From contig NZ_NXLW01000001.1 in assembly GCF_003364265.1 (NCBI RefSeq), forward strand, positions 62,001-126,000: 64,000 bases of DNA, written 5' to 3'. The notes under the pieces are model-generated. The model saw only the letters and a list, made by a program, of their open reading frames with translations. It did not search any database and was not told the origin of the DNA. How positions within the stretch are numbered: position 1 is the stretch's first letter; every line of letters starts with the position of its first letter. A program made the translations under genes and the position numbers. Shown piece by piece: positions 46,478 to 55,287 of the stretch. Origin of the DNA: Helicobacter aurati (GTDB lineage: Bacteria; Campylobacterota; Campylobacteria; Campylobacterales; Helicobacteraceae).

Positions 46478-46723
46478 ATGTTAATATTAGATAAAAATTT
46501 CCAACCCATTGGAGGATTCGGTGTGTATTGTTTCCCAGAGAATGGTGATAATGTTTTACAGCTCTGTTCCAACCATGTAAGACAATACAATATCCTACCT
46601 CAAATAGTTTATTTAAAATCAGAAAATCAAAGTGAAAAAAAATGGCTAGGGAGCAATTCTGAAAAATTCTATTACAACGGGCAATATATTATAGAAATTG
46701 ACGAAGAAGAAATCTTTTTTTAA
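46478..46723 (+). CDS. small hypothetical protein
   Basis: An 81-residue acidic protein (MLILDKNFQPIGGFGVYCFP ... IDEEEIFF) without signal peptide or membrane segment. I take the ATG at 46478 because GAAAGGAA lies just before it; the frame can be extended, but without a ribosome site. No family was recognised. It ends 16 nt before the miaA ATG, and may be in one unit with it. Confidence 0.65.
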   Translation: MLILDKNFQPIGGFGVYCFPENGDNVLQLCSNHVRQYNILPQIVYLKSENQSEKKWLGSNSEKFYYNGQYIIEIDEEEIFF

Positions 46724-46739
46724 CCCAAACAAACACATT

Positions 46740-47681
46740 ATGAAACTACACTCCCATATTCCTAGTAACAACCTCTCCTCATCTACTAAACAATATCCTA
46801 AAATCATAGCCATTATAGGTGCTACTTGCAGCGGCAAAAGTTCTCTTGCAATACAAATAGCAGAAAAAATAAACGCTTCCATCTTTTCACTTGACTCACT
46901 AAGCATCTATAAAGAAATTTATATTGCATCCGCAAAACCAAAAGAAGAAGAACGTAAACATATAAAGCATTTTGCACTTGATATTCTCAAACCAGATTCT
47001 AAAGTAAATGTTGGAATCTTTCTTGACTTACTCTATGAAGCCGTAGAAAGTTGCAAGCAAGACGATAAGACGTTGCTTATCGTAGGCGGCTCTAGCTTTT
47101 ATCTTAAGTCTATTATTAATGGATTAAGCCCCAAACCCCATGGAGATAGCAGCGGAAATGCTCTACTCAACGAACTATCTACCCAATCTCTTGCGGAACA
47201 ATATCGATTTTTATGCACAATAGATTCTGAATATGCACGCAAGATTCAACGCACAGATTCATATAGAATCTCGCGTGCTTTAGAAATATTTGCCTTAAGT
47301 AGACAATGTCCTAGCGATTTTTTTGCAAATAATCCTCCTAAGCCCTTTCCACTTCCTATCACTTGCTATCAACTTCTTATAAATAAAGCCCTATTGCACA
47401 AACGTATAGAAGCAAGGACTAGTGCCATGTTACAAGAAGGAATTATTGATGAGGCACAAATGCTTATAAATTCCTATGGAATAGATATTCAACCCTTCAA
47501 ATCAATAGGACTAAAAGAATGTCTCGCTTTCTTACAAGGTAAAATCAATAAACAAGAACTAGAAGCCCTTATTAATATTCACACAAAACAACTCGCAAAA
47601 CGACAAAAAACATTTAACAAAACACAATTTCAATATATATATGAAGGAGATTCGCAAAGCATTATTGAATCTCTTGAATAA
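46740..47681 (+). CDS. miaA: tRNA dimethylallyltransferase MiaA
   Basis: MiaA adds a dimethylallyl group to A37 of tRNAs that read U-starting codons. The P-loop IGATCSGKSSLA, the DSLSIYKEIYIASAKP segment, GGSSFYLKSIINGLSP and the later RTDSYRISRALEI are typical. I prefer the ATG at 46740 (313 residues); a TTG at 46698 inside the previous gene adds fourteen residues. Neither has a strong ribosome site. fliK follows after 62 nt but has its own sigma-54 promoter. Confidence 0.92.
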   Translation: MKLHSHIPSNNLSSSTKQYPKIIAIIGATCSGKSSLAIQIAEKINASIFSLDSLSIYKEIYIASAKPKEEERKHIKHFALDILKPDSKVNVGIFLDLLYEAVESCKQDDKTLLIVGGSSFYLKSIINGLSPKPHGDSSGNALLNELSTQSLAEQYRFLCTIDSEYARKIQRTDSYRISRALEIFALSRQCPSDFFANNPPKPFPLPITCYQLLINKALLHKRIEARTSAMLQEGIIDEAQMLINSYGIDIQPFKSIGLKECLAFLQGKINKQELEALINIHTKQLAKRQKTFNKTQFQYIYEGDSQSIIESLE

Positions 47682-47683
47682 AA

Positions 47684-47697
47684 GGAATGTTTTTTGC
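47684..47697 (+). promoter_or_regulatory. sigma-54 (-24/-12) promoter of fliK
   Basis: GG at 47684-47685 and GC at 47696-47697 are separated by exactly 10 nt, and the -12 side reads TTGCT, matching the RpoN consensus (TTGCW). It lies 47 nt before the fliK ATG. In H. pylori, mid-class flagellar genes including fliK use RpoN, which supports the call. Confidence 0.6.
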
Positions 47698-47743
47698 TCT
47701 TTATTACTAAAATATTACATTGGCTTACTAAAGGAAAGGATAA

Positions 47744-49453
47744 ATGGTTGCAGAAATAAATACCGAAATAAAGCCCACAGGAATAAATCCTACCCTACAA
47801 CATGAATCTGAAGCAGATGAGAATCACACAGATTCTACATTTGCACAAGCTCTTCATGAAGCGGATAATACTCCAACACCAACTCAAAAAGATGAAGAAC
47901 AAACAAAAGAGCGACCCAACAAACAGACAAGCACAGGCTCTCTTGTATCACCTCAAAACAATGCGGCTACCGTCGCCATTAAAGCTAAAGATACTCAACA
48001 ATCTCAAAAGCCAAAAGATTCTCCTCTTACAAAAATACTGACTGATGATCAAGACATCAATGAGCTAGACGACACTTCACTAGAAAATAACCAACCAATC
48101 CTTACCAAAAAAGCAACAACAAATACTAAAGTGGCAGATAAGCTACCTAAATCTTCCATAGAATCTACAGAATCTCAAGACAAGCAAAAAATCAAGCCAG
48201 ATAAAACACTCAATGACATCAAAAAAGAAGCTGAAGCAAAAAATCTAAATCTCCAACAAATAGAAATTACGCAAAATGGCAAACAAACCAAGATCAATCC
48301 AGAAAAATTATTCGATAAAGGAGACTTGGAAGAAAATAGAGAAAAATTAAGCAATTCCCTACAAAACAAAGGGGTAGCACTCGCTCAATCCATCTCTCAA
48401 TCTCTCCAATCCCCTACGGGACTAGAAAGTCCAGAACAGAAAAAAGCGCAGTTGCTCGCCGAACTTCTCAATCATTATGATTCTGCTGCGAATGCGAAAA
48501 GAAAGGCAATGAATGAAGCGGAAAAATTAGAGTTTAAAATAAGCAATGGTGATAAGTCTGCAATCATTCAACGCAATACGCAGCAGCCAAAAAATATCAT
48601 AGAATCCATACTACGCAATGAAGAAAGACAAAATGAATTTTTAGAGAAGTTACATGAAATTACAGGCGACGAAGACTTGGGTGATTTAGTTGATTTGAGT
48701 AAGGCAAAGGCAAAAGCTTTAGCACAAATATCTCTAAAAAATATGACAAATAAAATAGATTCTCCAGTGCAAACAAATCCGTTGAATCCCATACAACAAG
48801 CACAATCATCAACTGAATTGATTCATGAAAAAACATCTCCATTTGAGTTTGATACAAATAAGGCATTTGATGAGGTGCTAACACAGAATCTTAAAGCAGA
48901 TTCCATGCAATCAGAGAAAGAAAAAGAAATGAATCTTGCTAAGGAATCTACAAAAGTTGAAGAGAAATCAAAAGAAAAAATAGATTCCAAAGTAGAAGCA
49001 GGTAACTTGCAAGCAAAACAGGAAGTTACTATGAAAAGTGCCTTAGCAAAAGAGGCAATAAGAAACTTCGCATCGCAATTTAGAGAAGAAATCTTAAACT
49101 ATAAGCCTCCAATTACAAAAATTAATGTGGAACTAAACCCTGCAAGTTTGGGGCAAGTCTCTTTAAGTATTGCTAAAAAAGGAAAAGATCTACAAGTCTC
49201 TATCACATCAAACGCCAATGTAATGACAATGTTTGTGCAAAATGCACAAGATTTACGACAAAATCTTATGCAAATAGGATTCAATAATCTTGATTTGAAT
49301 TTTAGTTCGCACGAAAATAATGAAAACCAACAGCAAGCTAATCAGCAACAGCAGCCAAATGAAAAATTACTAAGTGTTGAAGAAGCGCAGGAACTAACAA
49401 CCGCTGGCAATGTCCCCTCTTCGCTTGAGATACTACTACCTGAATATGTATAA
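47744..49453 (+). CDS. fliK: flagellar hook-length control protein FliK
   Basis: FliK measures hook length and switches the export gate to filament proteins. The 569-residue protein has a long, low-complexity Gln/Lys/Thr-rich N-terminal ruler and a conserved C-terminal domain (about residues 435-525): ITKINVELNPASLGQVSLSIAKKGKDLQVSITS followed by LRQNLMQIGFNNLDLNF. A Gln-rich tail follows (QQANQQQQP). No other hook genes are adjacent. A probable sigma-54 promoter lies upstream. Confidence 0.9.
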   Translation: MVAEINTEIKPTGINPTLQHESEADENHTDSTFAQALHEADNTPTPTQKDEEQTKERPNKQTSTGSLVSPQNNAATVAIKAKDTQQSQKPKDSPLTKILTDDQDINELDDTSLENNQPILTKKATTNTKVADKLPKSSIESTESQDKQKIKPDKTLNDIKKEAEAKNLNLQQIEITQNGKQTKINPEKLFDKGDLEENREKLSNSLQNKGVALAQSISQSLQSPTGLESPEQKKAQLLAELLNHYDSAANAKRKAMNEAEKLEFKISNGDKSAIIQRNTQQPKNIIESILRNEERQNEFLEKLHEITGDEDLGDLVDLSKAKAKALAQISLKNMTNKIDSPVQTNPLNPIQQAQSSTELIHEKTSPFEFDTNKAFDEVLTQNLKADSMQSEKEKEMNLAKESTKVEEKSKEKIDSKVEAGNLQAKQEVTMKSALAKEAIRNFASQFREEILNYKPPITKINVELNPASLGQVSLSIAKKGKDLQVSITSNANVMTMFVQNAQDLRQNLMQIGFNNLDLNFSSHENNENQQQANQQQQPNEKLLSVEEAQELTTAGNVPSSLEILLPEYV

Positions 49454-49591
49454 TAAACACGGGGATTTATAAAATGTTCACTAGATTTTACTCTTAGTGT
49501 CAATTAACTTGATTTTGATACCTATTTTATACTCAATTCTCATTTTACGTGCAGTAATAGCAGTCTTTTGTGTTACTTTTGTTATAGAATC

Positions 49592-49617
49592 CATTCAGAT
49601 TTTTAAAAATCTGAATG
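49592..49617. promoter_or_regulatory. 26-bp perfect palindrome upstream of the OMP gene
   Basis: Arms CATTCAGATTTTT and AAAAATCTGAATG are exactly complementary with no loop. It ends 28 nt before the -10 box, at about -66 to -41 from the likely start. It could be an operator for a dimeric regulator, or a weak fliK terminator; the stem has little GC and no T tail. Confidence 0.6.
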
Positions 49618-49645
49618 TTACAAATGAAATTATGTTGACATACGT

Positions 49646-49651
49646 TATAAT
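49646..49651 (+). promoter_or_regulatory. -10 box of the OMP gene
   Basis: A perfect TATAAT, 58 nt before the OMP ATG. TTGACA at 49635-49640 is only 5 nt away and so is not its -35. Confidence 0.5.
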
Positions 49652-49709
49652 ACAAACGTAGTTTTAACCTATTGAAAATTACAATTTAATATTTATATTG
49701 GAGCATTTA

Positions 49710-50291
49710 ATGAAAAAAATATTGTTGAGTATGACGTTAATTGGCGCATTAGCTGGAAATGCGTATGCCGAAGATAATGGCTTTTTCCTAGGTATTAGTG
49801 CTGGTGGTGCGGCTGCAATCAATGCGGACAATGGAGGTGGTGCAACGGGCAGCACAGCACTTTCTGCGGGAATAAAGTTAGGCTATCAAGCATTCTTCTC
49901 CGAAATAAATGGTATAAGATTCTATCTTTCTGGTGTAGGTGCTTATGGATTTTATCCTAGTGCTACAGGAAACAATATAGGTAACGATTTGTATATCCTA
50001 GCTGATATAAATGCGGATTATCTCGTAAACTGGGTTAGCGAAGAACAATTTAGCAGTGGGCTTTTCATGGGATTTTTTACAGGAGCATTAGTTGGCAGAG
50101 CATTCTCAAATTCCACTGGAGGCAATTCCACTGGTATCACGGCTGGGCTTAACCTTGGTATTCGCACCAATATAAACGATCATCATCAAGTTGAATTTGG
50201 TGTTAAGGGTGGATTTAGTTTCTACATAGGCAACGCTCGAACAACAGGAGCAGTAATAGCAGCCTTGACAAGCTATATCTATAAATTCTAA
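49710..50291 (+). CDS. Helicobacter-type outer membrane beta-barrel protein
   Basis: A 193-residue secreted protein: signal peptide MKKILLSMTLIGALAGNAYA, then Gly-rich alternating strands (GFFLGISAGGAAAIN, GIKLGYQAFF, GVKGGFSFYIG) and a C-terminal SYIYKF ending in Phe, the usual outer-membrane insertion signal. It looks like a small Hop/Hof-style barrel of about eight strands; family within Helicobacter OMPs is not decided. I use ATG 49710 with TTGGAG before it. A perfect 26-bp palindrome and a -10 box lie upstream. Confidence 0.85.
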   Translation: MKKILLSMTLIGALAGNAYAEDNGFFLGISAGGAAAINADNGGGATGSTALSAGIKLGYQAFFSEINGIRFYLSGVGAYGFYPSATGNNIGNDLYILADINADYLVNWVSEEQFSSGLFMGFFTGALVGRAFSNSTGGNSTGITAGLNLGIRTNINDHHQVEFGVKGGFSFYIGNARTTGAVIAALTSYIYKF

Positions 50292-50865
50292 TTTATGCGT
50301 AAATCTTACATATCAATGACACAAACGTCTATCGTGATAGTGAGATTTCAAGCAAAGCTAAAACAGAACAAAAGAAATTACACTGAATATCATACAAAGA
50401 AGGCAGATTATAATTTTGCATGCTAAATTTATTCAGTAGATAATAATAACTTATCATCTGAATCTCAGTTGCAAATTCTTTCATTAATATGCAACAAGAT
50501 TCATTGGAGTTAAGCAGTTACTACGTCTACTCTTACTAAGATTTATAAGCTTTTGTAGCATTCCTTGTAAACTCCTCTTCGTATCTATATGTATTCGTGT
50601 CTATTATGTATAAATCTCTATCTATTTCTCTTAGTAGTATTGGGATTTATATTGCGCACAATATCAATAACGCAAAACTTATAATTCATACACTAACTTA
50701 ATGCAGCTTCATCAAAGCAATATGAATAACAAATCTGAATTTGTTGGCTATGAATCTTAAAGATTTATCTTCGTATATGGAATAAATTCATAAACTATCT
50801 GCATTAATATGTAATACATTGAAATATGACACTTATTATTGCATCTGCAAATTCCCATAAGACTA
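50292..50865. other. 574-nt intergenic region, no gene seen
   Basis: The longest gap in the window, between the OMP gene and the end of msrAB. AT-rich, with many stops in all frames and no tRNA, repeat or strong hairpin that I could see. It may hold decayed sequence or small RNA genes that I cannot recognise. Confidence 0.4.
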
Positions 50866-52065
50866 TTAATCTACCAAATACAATAAATGTCCATAGCCTT
50901 CTTTTTCCATATCTTCTTTCGGAATAAACCGTAATGACGCGCTATTAATACAATATCTTAAGCCACCTTTATCTTTTGGACCATCATTAAATAAATGACC
51001 TAAATGGGCGTTTCCTATCTCACTACGTACTTCTGTCCTCGTCATGCCGTAACTTCTATCAACATTTTCTTTCAAATTCGTACCATTAATAGGCTTAGTA
51101 AAGCTGGGCCACCCCGAACCCGAATCAAACTTATCACGCGAAGAAAATAAAGGCTCACCAGTGGTTATATCTACATAGATTCCTTTCGCATGATTATCCC
51201 AATATTCATTTCTAAAGGCAGGCTCTGTCGCATTTCTTTGCGTTACATTATATTGCATATCAGTGAGCCTTTCTCGCAACTCACTATCATTTAACGCGCG
51301 GTAATTTTGTGGTGATTCAACATGGATAGATACATAAGAGGTTTGACTACCATGCAACGTTTTATTCTTCACTGCAAGGTTATCTACAAGCCTTCTATCA
51401 AAAGCCTTACTTGCATTATTAAACTTATCCTTACCAATATGACAATAACCATTTGGATTCTTATCGAGGTACTTCTGATGGTATTCTTCTGCTTTATAAT
51501 AGTTGGTTATTGGTAGTAATTCTATGGCAATTTTCTTACCATTATATTCATTTGCTAATTTCTTTAGCGAATCTCTAGCAATTGCCTCATCTTCTGGATC
51601 AGCATAATAGATTCCTGTGCGATACTGTGTTCCTCTATCGTTACCTTGCTTATTCACTGAAGTCGGATCGATAATCTTATAATACATATCAAGCAAAAAA
51701 GACAAACTAATGATTTTTGGATCATAGACAATATGCACAGTTTCCGCATGATTCGTTTGACGATAAAGTACATCTTCATAGCTTGGATTCTGTGTTGTAC
51801 CATTCGCATAGCCCACATCAGTAGAAATAACCCCTTTTATGAGTGCAAAATATTTTTCCACGCCCCAGAAACAACCGCCAGCAAGGTAAATTTCCTTATA
51901 TCCGTTCATATCTTTCTCCAAGTCTTGTATGTTATTTGGCATTACCGATTCTAATTGTGCTTGTTGCTGCATTATGGAAGCAGCAGAATCTGCCTTTGCA
52001 TTTGTAAGGGTATATAGTACAACAATTAAACCAAAAAATAGAGTTGCTATCAAAGCTCTTTGCAT
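50866..52065 (-). CDS. msrAB: periplasmic MsrA-MsrB methionine sulfoxide reductase
   Basis: A fusion enzyme that repairs both S- and R-methionine sulfoxide. The 399-residue protein starts with a membrane/signal segment (residues 1-25), then MsrA (about 55-215) with [11 protein letters not shown] holding the catalytic Cys, and MsrB (about 255-395) with [27 protein letters not shown] and the catalytic Cys in [12 protein letters not shown]. The MsrB zinc CxxC pairs are absent, as in many fused forms. Export suggests repair of periplasmic proteins under host oxidants. Electron donor is unknown. Confidence 0.95.
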   Translation of the reverse strand: MQRALIATLFFGLIVVLYTLTNAKADSAASIMQQQAQLESVMPNNIQDLEKDMNGYKEIYLAGGCFWGVEKYFALIKGVISTDVGYANGTTQNPSYEDVLYRQTNHAETVHIVYDPKIISLSFLLDMYYKIIDPTSVNKQGNDRGTQYRTGIYYADPEDEAIARDSLKKLANEYNGKKIAIELLPITNYYKAEEYHQKYLDKNPNGYCHIGKDKFNNASKAFDRRLVDNLAVKNKTLHGSQTSYVSIHVESPQNYRALNDSELRERLTDMQYNVTQRNATEPAFRNEYWDNHAKGIYVDITTGEPLFSSRDKFDSGSGWPSFTKPINGTNLKENVDRSYGMTRTEVRSEIGNAHLGHLFNDGPKDKGGLRYCINSASLRFIPKEDMEKEGYGHLLYLVD

Positions 52066-52193
52066 GAGAATCCTTTATTGATAGCAAAGTGTATTATGTT
52101 TTCATTAATACAAATTAACGCTTGATTCTATTGTAAATAATCGCAATTTTATAAAACTAAAATTTAATTATCAAAAATACTTATTAAACAATA

Positions 52194-52219
52194 TTGACAC
52201 GTTTTTTTTTTTTTAATAT
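52194..52219 (+). promoter_or_regulatory. promoter with T13 spacer tract
   Basis: TTGACA (52194-52199) and TAATAT (52214-52219) flank a spacer containing T13 (52202-52214). The spacing is 14 nt, short of the usual 17. Slippage in the T run would change it, so expression could phase-vary, as known for poly-T promoters of H. pylori adhesins. It faces the broken TRL lipoprotein gene. Confidence 0.55.
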
Positions 52220-52259
52220 TGGGCAGACCAAAAGTCTAAGTCATTATAAAAGGAAAATC

Positions 52260-52544
52260 ATGTCTCTACTTAGAAAGTGTTTGTTAATTATTGGTGGCTG
52301 TGTCATACTACTATTAAGTGGGTGTTCGTAGGTCCCGGTCTTATCAGCAATGTAGAAATTGCGCCAGGTGAAGCAAAGTAAAGCGGCTTGTCGAAGTATA
52401 TTTTTTATACCAGTGAGCTTTGGTAAATGTACCATAGGTAAAGCAGCAGAAAATGGAGGATTAAAGCAAATCCAATCTGTTGATTATAAATATTTCAATA
52501 TTCTCATATATTCAAGCAAGACAGTTGAGGTACGTGGTAAATAG
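52260..52544 (+). pseudogene. TRL-like lipoprotein, frameshifted
   Basis: The 5' frame gives a lipoprotein signal, MSLLRKCLLIIGGCVILLLS-GCS, with lipobox LLSGC, then stops at 52331. A second frame continues GPGLISNVEIAPGEAK and stops. The first frame resumes with SKAACRSIFFIPVSFGKCT, GKAAENGGLKQIQSVDYKYF and ILIYSSKTVEVRGK to 52544, closely like the C-terminal half of TRL-domain lipoproteins (GDASIEAAAKNGGI...VDY...NIL.IY). Two compensating shifts therefore split a once single gene. AAAGGA precedes the ATG. It converges with tilS. Function of the family is unknown. Confidence 0.75.
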
Positions 52545-52545
52545 C

Positions 52546-53811
52546 TTATAGCAAACTATTGCGATACATAATTTGTCGTATTCTTTTGGGGATACGAGCC
52601 TTACGATATATTTCTCTCTGTTTTTTGGGTATAGAGAATCTCCTAGTATCCAAATCAGAATCTTCGAGCAAAAAAGCCACTTGGATATTAGGAGATTCTA
52701 TCGGTATAGTTGTGCAATTGTCTCTATTATTTCCACTCATTTTGCTAGCCATCCAAATACCAACAAATAATAATTCTTCATTAATTCCTACAACAATCTT
52801 CCCTCCAATGACGCAATCTTTGCAATGATTTTTGACAGCCATAGTCAGCGAATCCGCACAGCCATGCGGATAGAGTATTGTCTGTACTTGTGCTTTTTGT
52901 TTAGCACTCATAATATAGCCAAGTCTCTTTGCCATAATATCAATAGCATAAATTTCTTGTGCTAAGACGTGTTGCGCATTTTGTTTCTTTATCCTTTTGC
53001 AGTAGAGTAAATCCCCGTCAACACAAGTGATATAATCACGATATAACATTGCTTTTTCGTTATGTAGATAAGTAAAAGATCGAATGATTCCTTGTGTGCA
53101 ATCTTGCATAAAGAGATTCTGTAACGAATTGCGAAAAAGATTCCTTTTATGCAGAGTATTCGTATTGCTACTATCGATAAAATAATTGATATTATGGCTA
53201 TGATTATAAGCCAATAACTCCTGCTTCCTTACATGAATAAGCGGTCTTAGTAAGCAATAGGAAGTTTTATTAGTATATCGAATCTCCTTTTCTACAAAAC
53301 CTAGCAAAGAATTAAGCCCAGATCCTTTAGTAAATTGCATAAAAAACCATTCGATTTTGTCATCTAAATGATGCGCTAGAATCAAATTATTATAGGAATA
53401 AGTCTGAATAAGAAAAGCAAAAAAATCATAACGTATTTTCCTTGCTTGATGTTCAAAATTAGAATCTAAAGGCTGCACGATGAGGTTATACCGATAACAA
53501 TCCACAGACTTAGCAACAAGGCTAAAAGATTCTAAAAGACAATAAGAATCAGAGGGAGCATAAGACTTGACATAATCTAACGTCAAAAGATAACAAGCCT
53601 TCTTATAAGTTCTTGCAAGCTGCTTTGCATATTCCACTTCTTGCTTGCTTTGTGTTCTTTTTGCATAATCAACTATCGCCACATCAAAAGGAATTGTATG
53701 GTTTTGCAAGATAAAAAACAAGGCACTAGAATCTATTCCGCCAGAAAATGCCAAAAGATTCTTTGCATTTTGCAATACCTTAAGACTTGCACGAGAGAGA
53801 GAAATCTGCAT
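52546..53811 (-). CDS. tilS: tRNA(Ile)-lysidine synthetase TilS
   Basis: TilS converts C34 of tRNA-Ile(CAU) to lysidine so that it reads AUA. The N-terminal PP-loop LLAFSGGIDSSALFFIL (residues about 18-34) and the LAHHLDDKIEWFFMQFTKGSG segment are diagnostic. The 421-residue protein continues with a divergent C-terminal region ending KARIPKRIRQIMYRNSL, where the family has its tRNA-binding domain. It lies 2 nt after the MATE gene, in the run pssA-MATE-tilS. Confidence 0.93.
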   Translation of the reverse strand: MQISLSRASLKVLQNAKNLLAFSGGIDSSALFFILQNHTIPFDVAIVDYAKRTQSKQEVEYAKQLARTYKKACYLLTLDYVKSYAPSDSYCLLESFSLVAKSVDCYRYNLIVQPLDSNFEHQARKIRYDFFAFLIQTYSYNNLILAHHLDDKIEWFFMQFTKGSGLNSLLGFVEKEIRYTNKTSYCLLRPLIHVRKQELLAYNHSHNINYFIDSSNTNTLHKRNLFRNSLQNLFMQDCTQGIIRSFTYLHNEKAMLYRDYITCVDGDLLYCKRIKKQNAQHVLAQEIYAIDIMAKRLGYIMSAKQKAQVQTILYPHGCADSLTMAVKNHCKDCVIGGKIVVGINEELLFVGIWMASKMSGNNRDNCTTIPIESPNIQVAFLLEDSDLDTRRFSIPKKQREIYRKARIPKRIRQIMYRNSLL

Positions 53812-53813
53812 AA

Positions 53814-55277
53814 TTAATGCTTCTTTTGATATTGAAATAAACCAAATTTAATTTCATAAAAAAGAATCACGATACTTGCAAGTAAAGCAAAAATTTGAGA
53901 AATTGGATAAGCAATATACGCTCCTTGCAACCCGTAATAATCCGCCATAAATGGCAGCAAAAGAGCCAAAAAAATAAGCGTATAAGACATAGTTACAAAA
54001 AACGCACTCAAAGGTCTTTGCAAAGACTGCAGATAAAGAGCGATAATAAGATTCGCACCAAGGAAAATAAATCCAGAAAAGTAAACACTCATAGCCTCTA
54101 TGCTTTGCGCTTTGAGCAAGGAATCTTGCAAAAACGCCATAGCGATTTGTTCCCGAAATACAAGAAACAACAAATACACACTTAGAGCTAGTACAATTTC
54201 CACGACAATATAGAATCTCAATAGATTTTTTAAGCGAATAAAATTGCGTAAGCCATAATTAAAGCTAGCAATTGGCTGAATAGATTCTGCTAAAGCAAGT
54301 AAAATAGTAAAGAATCCAAAGCCGGAATACAAAATCGCACTATACACTGCAAGCGCATCTTCACCGCCAATTCGTTGCAATGTGCGATTATACAGCCACA
54401 TAATAAAAGCCACACTCACTTCACTTAGCGCATACGGAGAGCCAAATTTGCAAGAACGTAGAATATATCGCAAACGAAAGGTTGTAATAAAATACAAATC
54501 CCCTTTCTTATCAAGACAGATTCTAAGTAACTCAAACAACGGAACTAAACACTGAAAATGAGAATGTCTGCATTGAACCCTAAATTTTTCTAACCGTTGA
54601 AGCAAGGACTCTCTTGGGATATAATGCACCAAAAGTACCAATGTGCCAATGATATGCCCTAGCACTGTGGCATAAGCACTGCCTATGATTCCAAATTCCC
54701 AGATAAAAAGGAAAAAATAATTCAAAACAATATTGCTAATTGCCCCTAAAAACATTGCGAACATCGCGAAACGTGGTCTTTTATCATTAATCACACAAAT
54801 ATCTAAAATAGGATGTATAAGTATTCCAAAAAGCCCATATCCTATGCCTCGTAAGTATTCTATACTCATTTGCTCTACATGACTAGAGAGTCCCTTTGCA
54901 AACCACAGAAGAAACTTCTCGGGATATATGCCAAGTAATAATCCCAATACAATGGACAAAGGAAAAATAAAATAAAAAATACTACTAAAAATAGCGCGCG
55001 CTACTTGTTTTTTATCCTTTGCAAGATAATAACTAATCATACTTGAAGCACCTAGCCCAAGCATAAGAGAACAAGCCATAAACAAAGGAAAGATTGGCCA
55101 TACCGCAACAATTGCTTTCATTGCGTCATCACCCAATTTTTTATCCACAAAGATTCCATCTACTGTGGAATAACTTGCCATAGCAAGCATCGCTAAAAGC
55201 ATGGGAACAAAATAATTAAGGAAAAGCTTAAAAATACTATCATTTGCCAAATCAAGCTGGCTAGAATGCGTATTCAT
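53814..55277 (-). CDS. MATE-family efflux transporter (2)
   Basis: A 487-residue polytopic protein of the MATE/MepA class: start FLNYFVPMLLAMLAMASYSTVDGIFVDKKLGDDAMKAI, MLGLGASSMISYYLAKDKK, then the second bundle AESIQPIASFNYGLRN. About twelve transmembrane segments. An inserted loop around residues 235-285 (after the sixth helix) is longer and more basic than usual. It sits between pssA and tilS with gaps of 10 and 2 nt, so is probably in one transcript. Substrate unknown. Confidence 0.9.
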   Translation of the reverse strand: MNTHSSQLDLANDSIFKLFLNYFVPMLLAMLAMASYSTVDGIFVDKKLGDDAMKAIVAVWPIFPLFMACSLMLGLGASSMISYYLAKDKKQVARAIFSSIFYFIFPLSIVLGLLLGIYPEKFLLWFAKGLSSHVEQMSIEYLRGIGYGLFGILIHPILDICVINDKRPRFAMFAMFLGAISNIVLNYFFLFIWEFGIIGSAYATVLGHIIGTLVLLVHYIPRESLLQRLEKFRVQCRHSHFQCLVPLFELLRICLDKKGDLYFITTFRLRYILRSCKFGSPYALSEVSVAFIMWLYNRTLQRIGGEDALAVYSAILYSGFGFFTILLALAESIQPIASFNYGLRNFIRLKNLLRFYIVVEIVLALSVYLLFLVFREQIAMAFLQDSLLKAQSIEAMSVYFSGFIFLGANLIIALYLQSLQRPLSAFFVTMSYTLIFLALLLPFMADYYGLQGAYIAYPISQIFALLASIVILFYEIKFGLFQYQKKH

Positions 55278-55287
55278 AAACGAATCC

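Noticed and set aside
49635-49640. TTGACA as -35 of the OMP gene
   Set aside because: Only 5 nt separate it from the TATAAT, too close for a sigma-70 pair.
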